Source: Spirochaetales bacterium
Lineage (GTDB): Bacteria > Spirochaetota > Spirochaetia > Sphaerochaetales > Sphaerochaetaceae
Length of the DNA stretch: 7,527 bases
Assembly: GCA_028723145.1 (NCBI GenBank)
Contig: JAQYFM010000027.1
Location: 1 to 7,527, forward strand
Direction of reading: 5' to 3'
The position numbers and the translations under genes are program-made. The notes under the pieces are model-generated. The model was not told the origin of the DNA, ran no database searches, and saw only the letters and a program-made list of their open reading frames with translations. Below, one piece after another: positions 1 to 6,598 of this stretch. Position 1 is the stretch's first letter. The number at the start of each line of letters is the position of its first letter.

Positions 1-1843
1 TGGTTCTCTTGTCGCGGGTGCTAAATTCAGAGGTGAATTTGAGGAACGTTTGAAGGGTGTTATCAACGAGGTAACTAAGAGCAATGGAGAGGTTATTCTC
101 TTTATCGATGAACTTCATACAATAGTTGGTGCTGGTGCAAGCGAAGGTTCAACTGATGCATCTAATTTAATTAAACCAGCTCTGGCAAGGGGTGAACTAC
201 ATGCAATAGGTGCAACTACCTTGGACGAGTATAGAAAGTATATCGAAACAGACAAGGCCCTAGAAAGACGTTTCCAAACAGTTTATACCAAAGAACCTAC
301 AGTAGAGGACACTATTGCTATTCTAAGAGGTTTACAGCCAAAATATGAAGTACACCATGGTGTAAGGATTAAGGATGAAGCCTTAGTCGCTGCTGCTACT
401 CTTTCAGATAGGTATATTACAAATCGATTCTTGCCGGATAAAGCAATCGACCTCGTCGATGAAGCAGCATCTCAATTGAAGATGGAAATCGAGAGCCAAC
501 CAGTGGAGCTTGATAAAATCGATAGAAAGATGCTTCAGTTATCAGTAGAAAAGAGTGCACTTAGTCGAGAAAAGGATGATGCTAGTAAAGAGCGTCTTGA
601 TAAAATTAATGCAGAGCTTGCTGATCTTCATTCTAGACACGATGCAATGCACCTTCAGTGGAGTAATGAAAAAGAGCTAATTGATGGTTTAAAGAGTAAA
701 AAGAGTGAACTTGAAAAGCTTACTAATGAACAGTCTCAAGCTGAGAGAGATGGTAATCTTAATAGAGCTGCTGAGATTAAATATGGTTTAATTCCTGCTG
801 TCCAGAAAGATATTAAAGAGAGAGAGGAAAAGCTAAAGCAATCACAAAACTCTGAGCATCGTCTCTTAAGAGAAGAGGTAACCGAGGATGATATTGCAAG
901 AATAGTATCTTCTTGGACTGGTGTTCCTGTTAGCAAGATGATGGGTAGTGAGATGCAAAAGTATTTAAATCTTGAAGCAACGCTATCTAAGAAGGTAATA
1001 GGCCAAGATGAAGCTATTAATGCAGTTAGTAACGCGATAAGAAGAAATAAGACAGGAATAGGTGATGCAAATCGTCCTCTTGGTTCATTCTTGTTCGCTG
1101 GTCCTACAGGTGTTGGTAAGACTCTTCTTGCAAAGGTTCTTGCAGACTTCTTGTTCGATGATGAAAGAGCTCTAACTCGTATCGATATGTCTGAGTATAT
1201 GGAAAAGTACTCAGTTTCTAGACTTATTGGAGCACCTCCAGGATATGTTGGTTATGATCAAGGCGGACAGCTTACAGAGGTTGTTAGAAGAAGACCTTAC
1301 TCTGTAATTCTATTCGACGAGATTGAAAAAGCACACCCTGATGTCTTTAATATCTTACTTCAAGTTCTAGATGATGGACGTCTAACCGATGGTCAAGGTA
1401 GGGTAGTAGACTTTACGAATACTATCATTATCATGACTAGTAACCTTGCTTCACGTGAAATATTGGAGCAAAAGGCTAAAAAGGAAGATATTCTTTCTAT
1501 AATTGAAGCACACTTTAAGCCAGAGTTTATTAACCGTATCGATGAGATTGTAGTTTTCAATCCTCTCGGAAAAGACCAAGTTTCTTCTATTGTTACTTTA
1601 CAGCTTGAAGCACTTAAAAAGCGTATTGCAAGTCGTGGTTATGATTTAACTTGGGACAAGGATGTTGTCTCCTTTATTAGCGATGTAGGTTTTGATCCTG
1701 ATTTTGGTGCTCGTCCTATTAGACGTGCTATTCAAAATGAGATTGAAAATACTCTTGCGAAAGAGATGCTATCTGGAAACTTATCGACATCAAAGCCTAT
1801 TAGACTTTCGCTTGAAAATGATCAAATAAAGGTTTCAAATTAA
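1..1843 (+). CDS. clpB: ATP-dependent disaggregase ClpB, 5'-truncated
   Basis: ClpB is a cytoplasmic AAA+ hexamer that works with DnaK to pull proteins out of aggregates. The reading frame is open from base 2 with no start in the window, so the gene enters from the left. Its first visible residues (GSLVAGAKFRGEFEERLK) match ClpB internal sequence near residue 245, so the N-domain and the first Walker A are missing; about 613 residues remain, which fits a full length near 857. Visible parts in order are: Walker B of NBD1 (FIDELH, codons around 101-112), the arginine-finger stretch (ALERRF), the coiled-coil M-domain (about bases 480-870) that separates ClpB from ClpA and ClpC, Walker A of NBD2 (GPTGVGKT, 1100-1123), Walker B (LFDE, near 1310-1321), sensor 1 (IIIMTSN) and sensor 2 (GARPIRRAI). 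All key residues are intact. A TTG at 50 is internal and is not the start. The gene is followed by a hairpin and converges on the mocA-like gene. Its promoter lies outside the window. Confidence 0.97.
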   Translation, partial: GSLVAGAKFRGEFEERLKGVINEVTKSNGEVILFIDELHTIVGAGASEGSTDASNLIKPALARGELHAIGATTLDEYRKYIETDKALERRFQTVYTKEPTVEDTIAILRGLQPKYEVHHGVRIKDEALVAAATLSDRYITNRFLPDKAIDLVDEAASQLKMEIESQPVELDKIDRKMLQLSVEKSALSREKDDASKERLDKINAELADLHSRHDAMHLQWSNEKELIDGLKSKKSELEKLTNEQSQAERDGNLNRAAEIKYGLIPAVQKDIKEREEKLKQSQNSEHRLLREEVTEDDIARIVSSWTGVPVSKMMGSEMQKYLNLEATLSKKVIGQDEAINAVSNAIRRNKTGIGDANRPLGSFLFAGPTGVGKTLLAKVLADFLFDDERALTRIDMSEYMEKYSVSRLIGAPPGYVGYDQGGQLTEVVRRRPYSVILFDEIEKAHPDVFNILLQVLDDGRLTDGQGRVVDFTNTIIIMTSNLASREILEQKAKKEDILSIIEAHFKPEFINRIDEIVVFNPLGKDQVSSIVTLQLEALKKRIASRGYDLTWDKDVVSFISDVGFDPDFGARPIRRAIQNEIENTLAKEMLSGNLSTSKPIRLSLENDQIKVSN

Positions 1844-1850
1844 TATATTT

Positions 1851-1890
1851 AACCTCACCTTGAGTAAATCTTGGTGAGGTTTAATTTTAA
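1851..1890 (+). terminator. Intrinsic terminator of clpB
   Basis: A perfect 9-bp inverted repeat, AACCTCACC (1851-1859) and GGTGAGGTT (1873-1881), has a 13-base loop and lies 7 bases after the clpB stop. A T-rich tail (TTAATTTTAATT) follows on the + strand. The tail on the - strand is A/T mixed, so termination of the facing mocA-like gene here is possible but less certain. The last bases overlap the 3' end of that gene. Confidence 0.72.
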
Positions 1891-2441
1891 TTAACTAAGT
1901 TCTCTATATTTTTAAATGAATTAGGAGTATCAATATCTACTATATTTTCTTTTCTACCTGGGTAGAAATAATTTGGATACTCCTTAATTACCTCTCTAAC
2001 CTTTTTATCACTTGCTAAAATTAGCTCGACTAATTCTTTTTTTAGAGCAACAGGATGACCTGCTGTGTTATCAAAAATTGGACGTGCTGATAACACATTC
2101 TTTAAATTACTTTCTGCTTTGATAAAATCATCCTTTGTTAAAAATGGGACATCTGCAAGAGTTACTAGGATATCACAGCTTGTGTGTGTTAAAAGGCATC
2201 TTAATGATGATTCTTGTCCTAAGGCATAGTCATGGTTATAAATAATAGAAACAGGGTATCCCTTTAGTATTTCTTCACTTTTTTCTCTTTCAAATCCGGT
2301 TACAACAACTACATCATCTGTATAGGAAAGGGCGTTAATTACACTATTTTCTAAAATAGTTTTACTACCAAGCTTGAGTAAAAGCTTATTTACGTTTCCC
2401 ATTCTTTTTGATAATCCTGCAGCAAGAATTCCAACCTTCAT
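1887..2441 (-). CDS. MocA/MobA-like nucleotidyltransferase (NTP_transf_3 family)
   Basis: This is a 184-residue cytoplasmic nucleotidyltransferase with one Rossmann-like domain. The N-terminus has the NTP-binding signature LAAGLSKRMGNVNKLLL (residues 6-22, including the Lys expected to contact the nucleotide). It also has VVVVTGF (44-50), the metal-site motif LADVPF (95-100), a GHPVAL block (128-133) and the late DIDTP (169-173). This pattern fits MocA, which transfers CMP to molybdopterin, better than MobA or the sugar nucleotidyltransferases, and the length is near E. coli MocA (192). The start is set at the ATG at 2441-2439: the family begins MKVGILAAG, and AGAGG lies 12 bases upstream, a slightly long gap. 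An in-frame ATG 12 codons further upstream (2477) would add a tail not seen in the family. No molybdoenzyme gene is nearby, so the exact substrate is inferred. The gene is divergent from the DUF554 gene and converges on clpB. Confidence 0.85.
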   Translation of the reverse strand: MKVGILAAGLSKRMGNVNKLLLKLGSKTILENSVINALSYTDDVVVVTGFEREKSEEILKGYPVSIIYNHDYALGQESSLRCLLTHTSCDILVTLADVPFLTKDDFIKAESNLKNVLSARPIFDNTAGHPVALKKELVELILASDKKVREVIKEYPNYFYPGRKENIVDIDTPNSFKNIENLVN

Positions 2442-2479
2442 AATAGAATAAAACCTCTTTAATAAATATAATAGCACTC
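2442..2479. promoter_or_regulatory. Compact divergent promoter region, possible leaderless start for the DUF554 gene
   Basis: The 38 bases between the two divergent starts contain a perfect -10 box, TATAAT (2467-2472), on the + strand. Only seven bases separate it from the ATG at 2480, so transcription would begin at or next to the start codon. No convincing -35 box lies 16-18 bases upstream and no Shine-Dalgarno sequence precedes the ATG. On the - strand an overlapping TATTAT (2473-2468) could be the -10 of the mocA-like gene, which has an AGAGG ribosome site at 2458-2454, but its best -35 candidate (TTGATG, 2499-2494) is 20 bases away, which is too far for a good promoter. Confidence 0.45.
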
Positions 2480-3175
2480 ATGATAGCAACATTCATCAAT
2501 GCTTTTACAGTAATTTTAGGAGGCCTAATAGGCCTATTATTAAAGAAAAAGATTTCTTCTTCTTTTAAAGATATTGTAATGACAGCTGCAGGTGTAACAA
2601 CTCTTGTGCTTGGACTAGGAATGGCATTAGAGGCTCCAAGTGCAATAGCTAATCTCTTTAGCTTAATCCTTGGTGGTTTTATTGGCTTTGCTTTAAAAAT
2701 TGAAGATAGGGTTTTGAGTCTTGGCGATAGAATTGAAAAGCTTGGTGGAAAAAGTTCATCAAATGGAGATTTTGCAAAGGGATTTCTAAATTCATCACTT
2801 CTATTTTGCACTGGTGCAATGAGTATCGTAGGTTCAATTCAGGCAGGAACTGTTTCAAACTATGAATTAATATTAATTAAGAGTGTTATGGACGGTTTTA
2901 TGGCTATAGTATTTGCTTCAACCTATGGTCTTGGAGTATTTGCATCTGCTATCACTATTATTGTTTATCAAGGATTTTTTACTCTTGCAGGAAGCTACAT
3001 TGAACCAATATTAGGGGAAATTGGAATTAGTGCTATGGCATCAACAGGGGGACTATTACTAATTCTCTTAGCTTTAAGCCTACTTAATTTGAAGGATTCT
3101 AAAACAGGTAACTTCCTTCCAGCTCTTATTTTAGCTCCAATAATGCAGTACCTTTATAGTTTACTTCCACTTTGA
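2480..3175 (+). CDS. DUF554 family membrane protein (YqgA/YdfK-like)
   Basis: This 231-residue, very hydrophobic protein should sit in the cytoplasmic membrane; its biochemical function is not established. It fits DUF554: it starts MIATFINAFTVILGGLIGLLLKKK like family members, has the conserved block FCTGAMSIVGSIQAG (residues 109-123), and has about six or seven membrane segments (roughly 3-22, 33-50, 56-73, 101-120, 130-150, 152-172, 187-204 and a short C-terminal one near 212-230; at least one of these may not cross fully). A polar, charged loop at about 74-100 separates the two halves. Length is normal for the family. The start is supported by family alignment, not by a ribosome site: no AGGAGG-like sequence precedes it. 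The gene ends before a strong shared terminator. The neighbouring mocA-like gene gives no clear link to function. Confidence 0.88.
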   Translation: MIATFINAFTVILGGLIGLLLKKKISSSFKDIVMTAAGVTTLVLGLGMALEAPSAIANLFSLILGGFIGFALKIEDRVLSLGDRIEKLGGKSSSNGDFAKGFLNSSLLFCTGAMSIVGSIQAGTVSNYELILIKSVMDGFMAIVFASTYGLGVFASAITIIVYQGFFTLAGSYIEPILGEIGISAMASTGGLLLILLALSLLNLKDSKTGNFLPALILAPIMQYLYSLLPL

Positions 3176-3190
3176 TTTTTATTTTTGATA

Positions 3191-3238
3191 ATAAAAAAGA
3201 TCTCAATGAGGATTTACCCCCGTTGAGATCTATTTTTA
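3191..3238. terminator. Bidirectional intrinsic terminator between the DUF554 gene and glgP
   Basis: An 11-bp stem pairs AGATCTCAATG (3198-3208) with CGTTGAGATCT (3221-3231), with one G-T pair and a 12-base loop. On the + strand it is followed by TATTTTTA and lies 22 bases after the DUF554 stop. On the - strand it is followed by TTTTTTATT and lies 22 bases after the glgP stop. It can therefore end both converging transcripts; the - strand version has the better T run. Confidence 0.88.
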
Positions 3239-3253
3239 GATTAATCTTTAAGA

Positions 3254-5767
3254 TTAATTATTCTTTGCATCCTCAAGAGCACAGTCTGTCTTACTTCTCT
3301 TAACAGGACACTTTTTAACATTCCAAATCTCATTAGCATATTCAAGGATTGTTCTATCAGATGAGAACTTACCTGATGATGCAATATTGATAATAGCCTT
3401 CTTATTCCATTCATCAATATCATTCTTGTAGAGATCTGTTGCCTTGTTGTGCATGTCGTTATACATTCTAAGATCAGCAAAGATACAGTACTTATCACCA
3501 TACTCTAAGATAGACTTTAAGAGAGGCTCGAAGATATTTGGTTCATTAACATTGAAGTGACCAGATGTAATAAGAGATACAATCTTCTTAATTTCATCAT
3601 CTTTGTTAACCCAGTCATATGGATTATAGCCATTATTCTTTAATGCTGTAATCTCTTCTTCTGTGTGACCGAAGATAAAGCAGTTTTCAGCACCAGCTTC
3701 TTCCTGAATTTCAACGTTAGCACCATCAAGAGTACCCATTGTAAGTGCACCATTGATCATGAACTTCATGTTACCTGTACCACTTGCTTCAAGACCTGCT
3801 GTTGAAATCTGTTCAGAGATGTTAGTAGCAGGAATTACCTTCTCAGCCATAGTTACACGGTAGTTAGGCATGAAATATACCTTTAAGCTCTTATTAACCT
3901 GAGGATCTGAGTTGATAACAGATGCAACGTTGTTAATGAACTTAATAATAAGTTTTGCATTAACATATCCTGGAGCTGCTTTACCACCAAATAAGAATGT
4001 TGTAGGAGGGAATGACTCTCTATAAGCCTTGTCTTCCTTCATTCTTGTGTAGATCATAAGAACATTAAGGATATTCATAAGCTGTCTTTTGTACTCATGG
4101 ATACGCTTAACCTGTACATCAAAGAGGGTAGAAGGATCTACAATGATACCACAATCCTTTTTGAGGAAGTTAGCAGCTGTTTCCTTTGCACTTTGCTTAA
4201 TCTTACCAAAATCTTCTCTAAATGCTTTATCATCAGCAAAGCTTCTAAGCTTAGAAATCTGAGAGAAATCTGTAATCCAACCATCACCGATTGCATCTGA
4301 AATCTTTTTAGCAAGTAATGGGTTAGCATCTAAGAGCCAGCGACGCTGAGTGATACCATTTGTCTTGTTATTAAATCTTTCAGGATAGATTTGGTTGAAC
4401 TCTGGGAACATGCTTGTCTTTAAGAGTTCTGAGTGAAGGGCTGCTACACCGTTTGTTGAGTGAGTACCGATGATAGCAAGGTTAGCCATTCTGATCATCT
4501 TTGGATTTGACTCTTCAATGATAGAAACCTTAGCAATCTTATCATTTTGGAATGGGAAGAATGCTACTGCTTTCTGCAAGAAGCGGTGGTTTATTTCATA
4601 GATAATCTGAAGGTGTCTTGGTAAAATTGAACCGAGCATTGGTACAGACCACTTTTCAAGTGCTTCTGGCATTAAGGTGTGGTTAGTGTATCCAAGTGTT
4701 TTTACTGTAATATCCCAAGCTTCATCCCATTCAAGACCTTCAAGGTCAACTAATACTCTCATTAATTCAGGTACTGTAATTGATGGGTGAGTATCGTTGA
4801 GCTGGATAGCAGCTTCATTAGGGAAATTCTTCCAACAATAGTTAGGATTTCTCTTAAATCTTCTTACAATATCAGCAACAGAACATGCAACAAAGAAGTA
4901 TTGTTGCTTGAGTCTAAGCTCTTTACCCATATAAAGAGTATCATTTGGATAGAGAACCTGAGAGATATTTTCAGCATTAATCTTGTTTCTTACAGCCTCT
5001 GTGTAATCACCAGAGTTAAATTCCTGGAAGCTGAATTCAGCTGGTGACATTGCAGACCAAAGACGAAGAGTGTTGATAGTCTTACCACCGTAGCCAATAA
5101 TTGGAGTATCATAAGCCATGCCATTAACTTGTTCAGCTGGAACCCACTTATAGATATCCTTACCGTTTTCTCTAATAACCTTTACTTCACCACCAAAATA
5201 TACTGGATATACAATAGATGGTCTCTTGATTTCCCATGGGTTACCATTTTCAAGCCAGTTGTCAGGAAGCTCTGCTTGCCAACCATTTCTAATCTGCTGC
5301 TTAAAGATACCATAGTTATATCTAATACCATAACCATAAGCAGGAAGCTCTAAGGTTGCTAAGCTATCGAGGAAGCATGCTGCAAGTCTTCCAAGTCCAC
5401 CATTACCGAGACCTGCATCTGGTTCTGCATCTGCAAGCTCTTCAAAATCATAACCAAGTGATGAAAGTGCATCTTTAACTTGTTTTTCAATTCCAAGGTT
5501 GATGATGTTGTTTGTCATCGCTCTACCCATTAAGAATTCAAGTGAAAGATAGTAAACTCTCTTTGCGCTTTTTGCTCTCTGTGTCTTTCTGGAGATGTCC
5601 CATTGATGGACGATTCTGTCACGGATTGCTAATACTGCTGCCTGATATTTTGCTTCATCGTTAACATGATATGCATCAGCATCAAGTGTGTATTTTAGCT
5701 GTTCTGCAAAATCTTGAGCGATATCTTTAGCAGTGTGTCCGTATTTAGTACGAATTTCGTTGGCCAT
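3254..5767 (-). CDS. glgP: Glycogen/alpha-glucan phosphorylase
   Basis: GlgP uses phosphate to release glucose-1-phosphate from the non-reducing ends of glycogen or maltodextrin in the cytoplasm, with pyridoxal phosphate as cofactor (glycosyltransferase family 35). The protein has 837 residues, close to the usual 800-840. Family blocks are in place: YYLSLEFLMGR (72-82), GLGNGGLGRLAACFLDS (119-135), the mid-protein NDTHPS block, the KRIHEYKRQ block, and the cofactor signature EASGTGNMKFMIN with the Schiff-base lysine at about residue 668. The start is firm: AGGAG (5777-5773) lies five bases before the ATG. The N-terminus is short and bacterial-type, and I see no sign of the animal-type regulatory phosphorylation segment. 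It is a single-gene unit with its own promoter and a strong terminator; no glgA, glgB, glgC or malQ is visible next to it. Whether it prefers glycogen or maltodextrin cannot be read from sequence alone. Confidence 0.97.
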   Translation of the reverse strand: MANEIRTKYGHTAKDIAQDFAEQLKYTLDADAYHVNDEAKYQAAVLAIRDRIVHQWDISRKTQRAKSAKRVYYLSLEFLMGRAMTNNIINLGIEKQVKDALSSLGYDFEELADAEPDAGLGNGGLGRLAACFLDSLATLELPAYGYGIRYNYGIFKQQIRNGWQAELPDNWLENGNPWEIKRPSIVYPVYFGGEVKVIRENGKDIYKWVPAEQVNGMAYDTPIIGYGGKTINTLRLWSAMSPAEFSFQEFNSGDYTEAVRNKINAENISQVLYPNDTLYMGKELRLKQQYFFVACSVADIVRRFKRNPNYCWKNFPNEAAIQLNDTHPSITVPELMRVLVDLEGLEWDEAWDITVKTLGYTNHTLMPEALEKWSVPMLGSILPRHLQIIYEINHRFLQKAVAFFPFQNDKIAKVSIIEESNPKMIRMANLAIIGTHSTNGVAALHSELLKTSMFPEFNQIYPERFNNKTNGITQRRWLLDANPLLAKKISDAIGDGWITDFSQISKLRSFADDKAFREDFGKIKQSAKETAANFLKKDCGIIVDPSTLFDVQVKRIHEYKRQLMNILNVLMIYTRMKEDKAYRESFPPTTFLFGGKAAPGYVNAKLIIKFINNVASVINSDPQVNKSLKVYFMPNYRVTMAEKVIPATNISEQISTAGLEASGTGNMKFMINGALTMGTLDGANVEIQEEAGAENCFIFGHTEEEITALKNNGYNPYDWVNKDDEIKKIVSLITSGHFNVNEPNIFEPLLKSILEYGDKYCIFADLRMYNDMHNKATDLYKNDIDEWNKKAIINIASSGKFSSDRTILEYANEIWNVKKCPVKRSKTDCALEDAKNN

Positions 5768-5803
5768 ATTTTCTCCTAAATAAGTAATGAATCAACGAAA
5801 ATT

Positions 5804-5833
5804 AATATAGATAATTTTTTTTAAATTAAGCAA
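5804..5833 (-). promoter_or_regulatory. Likely glgP promoter
   Basis: On the - strand TTGCTT (5833-5828) and TATATT (5809-5804) are separated by 18 bases, fitting a housekeeping-sigma promoter with an A-rich spacer. Transcription would start near 5797, giving a leader of about 30 bases with AGGAG just before the glgP ATG. The surrounding DNA (5800-5880) is nearly all A and T, so chance matches are easy and the call is moderate. Confidence 0.55.
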
Positions 5834-5902
5834 GTACTAAACTAATGTAAAAAAAATAAAGATTATTTAATTTATAATATTTGAGAATATTTGTTTCATG
5901 TA

Positions 5903-5930
5903 TTGACAAAAACTTGAGTGTTCTGATAAA
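5903..5930 (+). promoter_or_regulatory. Likely promoter of the tRNA-Thr/rpmG/tRNA-Trp/secE/nusG unit
   Basis: A perfect -35 box TTGACA (5903-5908) is followed after 16 bases by GATAAA (5925-5930), or after 18 bases by TAAAGT (5927-5932); both -10 candidates match 4 of 6. The start would fall near 5937-5940, about 40 bases before tRNA-Thr. No other good promoter is visible before nusG, so this one probably drives the whole cluster. It is back to back with the glgP promoter. Confidence 0.6.
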
Positions 5931-5976
5931 GTATTTTCTGCATGTTCGGCATAGTCGGATAAGTGTTTGTGTGTGC

Positions 5977-6049
5977 GCCCTTGTAGCTCAGTCGGTAGAG
6001 CACCACCATGGTAAGGTGGGGGTCAGCGGTTCAAATCCGCTCGAGGGCT
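5977..6049 (+). tRNA. tRNA-Thr (GGU anticodon)
   Basis: The full 73-base cloverleaf folds: acceptor stem GCCCTTG (5977-5983) with CGAGGGC (6042-6048, one G-U), D stem GCTC/GAGC (5986-5989/5998-6001), anticodon stem CCACC/GGTGG (6003-6007/6015-6019), a seven-base loop with anticodon GGT (6010-6012), a five-base variable loop, and T arm AGCGG-TTCAAAT-CCGCT (6025-6041). The discriminator is T, and CCA is not encoded (TCGA follows), so CCA must be added by enzyme. It lies 41 bases before rpmG and is probably cut out of the same transcript. Threonine tRNA next to ribosomal or elongation-factor genes is a common bacterial arrangement. Confidence 0.97.
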
Positions 6050-6090
6050 CGAAAAGAAAAGAACGGTAATAACCGAGGAGATATATAGGT

Positions 6091-6270
6091 ATGGCAAATT
6101 CAAAGAAGAAAGGTCCAGTAGAGAAGATCGCTTTACAGTGCACAGAGTGTAAGCAGAAGAACTACACAACTGAAAAGAATCGTCGTAACACACCTAACAA
6201 GCTTGAACTCATGAAGTATTGTCCTTTTGAGAGAAAGCACACTCTTCACAGAGAGACAAAAATCAAATAA
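6091..6270 (+). CDS. rpmG: 50S ribosomal protein L33
   Basis: L33 is a small protein of the large ribosomal subunit near the E site. This 59-residue protein begins MANSKKKGPVEKIALQCTEC and has the family blocks NYTTEKNRRN (24-33) and RKHTLHRETK (48-57). It has the first zinc-type pair, C17-x-x-C20, but the second pair reads C44-P-F-E47, so the usual last Cys is Glu. This differs both from the four-Cys zinc form and from the Cys-free form; whether it still binds zinc is uncertain. Start: GAGGAG (6075-6080) lies 10 bases before the ATG. It sits between two tRNA genes and its transcript would be cut on both sides when they are processed. No terminator follows. Confidence 0.95.
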   Translation: MANSKKKGPVEKIALQCTECKQKNYTTEKNRRNTPNKLELMKYCPFERKHTLHRETKIK

Positions 6271-6286
6271 GATAAGAAAGGGTACA

Positions 6287-6385
6287 TCAAGGTACCTGCA
6301 GGTCAATAGCTCCAACGGCTAGAGCACTGGTCTCCAAAACCGGGTGTTGTAGGTTCGAATCCTACTTGGCCTGCAGGTACCTTGA
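6287..6385. repeat. 13-bp inverted repeat flanking tRNA-Trp, continuous with the acceptor stem
   Basis: TCAAGGTACCTGC (6287-6299) and its exact reverse complement GCAGGTACCTTGA (6373-6385) flank the tRNA with no gap. In RNA they would stack on the seven-pair acceptor stem (6300-6306/6366-6372), making a helix of about 20 pairs. The discriminator base G6373 is part of the downstream arm and would pair with base -1 (C6299). Confidence 0.9.
6300..6373 (+). tRNA. tRNA-Trp (CCA anticodon)
   Basis: The 74-base cloverleaf folds: acceptor AGGTCAA (6300-6306) with TTGGCCT (6366-6372, one G-U pair), D stem GCTC/GAGC (6309-6312/6322-6325), anticodon stem CTGGT/ACCGG (6327-6331/6339-6343, one T-G), loop CTCCAAA with anticodon CCA (6334-6336), a five-base variable loop, and T arm GTAGG-TTCGAAT-CCTAC (6349-6365). 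The discriminator is G, as expected for bacterial tRNA-Trp, and the 3' CCA is not encoded (CAGG follows). It lies between rpmG and secE, a known location for tRNA-Trp in several bacterial groups. Its flanks form the extended helix described separately. Confidence 0.97.
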
Positions 6386-6406
6386 AACTAAATGGGAGAA
6401 AGCAAG

Positions 6407-6586
6407 ATGAAGAAAATTGTTAAATACTTCAAAGAGTGTTACCTTGAGATGAAGAAGGTTTCATGGCCAAATCGTCAGATGGTTCTTCAGTCAACAAAGA
6501 TTGTTATCATCTCAACAGTAGTATTCGCACTTATCCTTGGCCTTGTTGATTTCCTTCTCTTGAAGGGTATCTTCTTAATTTTCTAG
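6407..6586 (+). CDS. secE: Preprotein translocase subunit SecE
   Basis: SecE is the small subunit that clamps SecY in the SecYEG membrane channel. This is the short single-span form: 59 residues, with an amphipathic N-terminal stretch, the hallmark EMKKVSWPNR (14-23) and one membrane segment (about 31-55). The start is set at the ATG at 6407, because GGGAG (6394-6398) lies eight bases before it and the family begins MKKIVKYFKE. An in-frame ATG at 6392 would add five residues (MGESK), but it has no good ribosome site and would overlap the real one. The gene begins 33 bases after tRNA-Trp and its stop is 12 bases before nusG, whose ribosome site touches the secE stop, so the two are likely translated from one message. 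Confidence 0.95.
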   Translation: MKKIVKYFKECYLEMKKVSWPNRQMVLQSTKIVIISTVVFALILGLVDFLLLKGIFLIF

Positions 6587-6598
6587 TAGGTAATTGTA

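Noticed and set aside
736..936. Open frame on the - strand inside clpB
   Set aside because: It lies opposite the M-domain coding sequence, has no ribosome site, and its protein looks like no family; it is a shadow of clpB.
2386..2811. Open frame on the - strand across the mocA-like and DUF554 starts
   Set aside because: It overlaps two well-supported genes in other frames, and its product is a low-complexity Pro/Ile/Lys-rich sequence typical of antisense frames.
5873..5878. TATAAT on the + strand upstream of tRNA-Thr
   Set aside because: The -35 position is a poly-A stretch and the area is almost pure A/T; the TTGACA at 5903 gives a better promoter for the cluster.
5881..6069. 62-codon + strand frame over the tRNA-Thr gene
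   Set aside because: It starts at a TTG in the promoter region and reads through the tRNA; the tRNA cloverleaf explains the sequence. The VAQSVEHHHGKVGVSGSNPLEG-like stretch is the usual artefact of translating a tRNA.
6287..6385. Inverted repeats around tRNA-Trp read as mobile-element ends or an attachment site
   Set aside because: No integrase, transposase or target duplication is present, the repeats are inverted, and the interval holds only the tRNA; an RNA helix explains it better.
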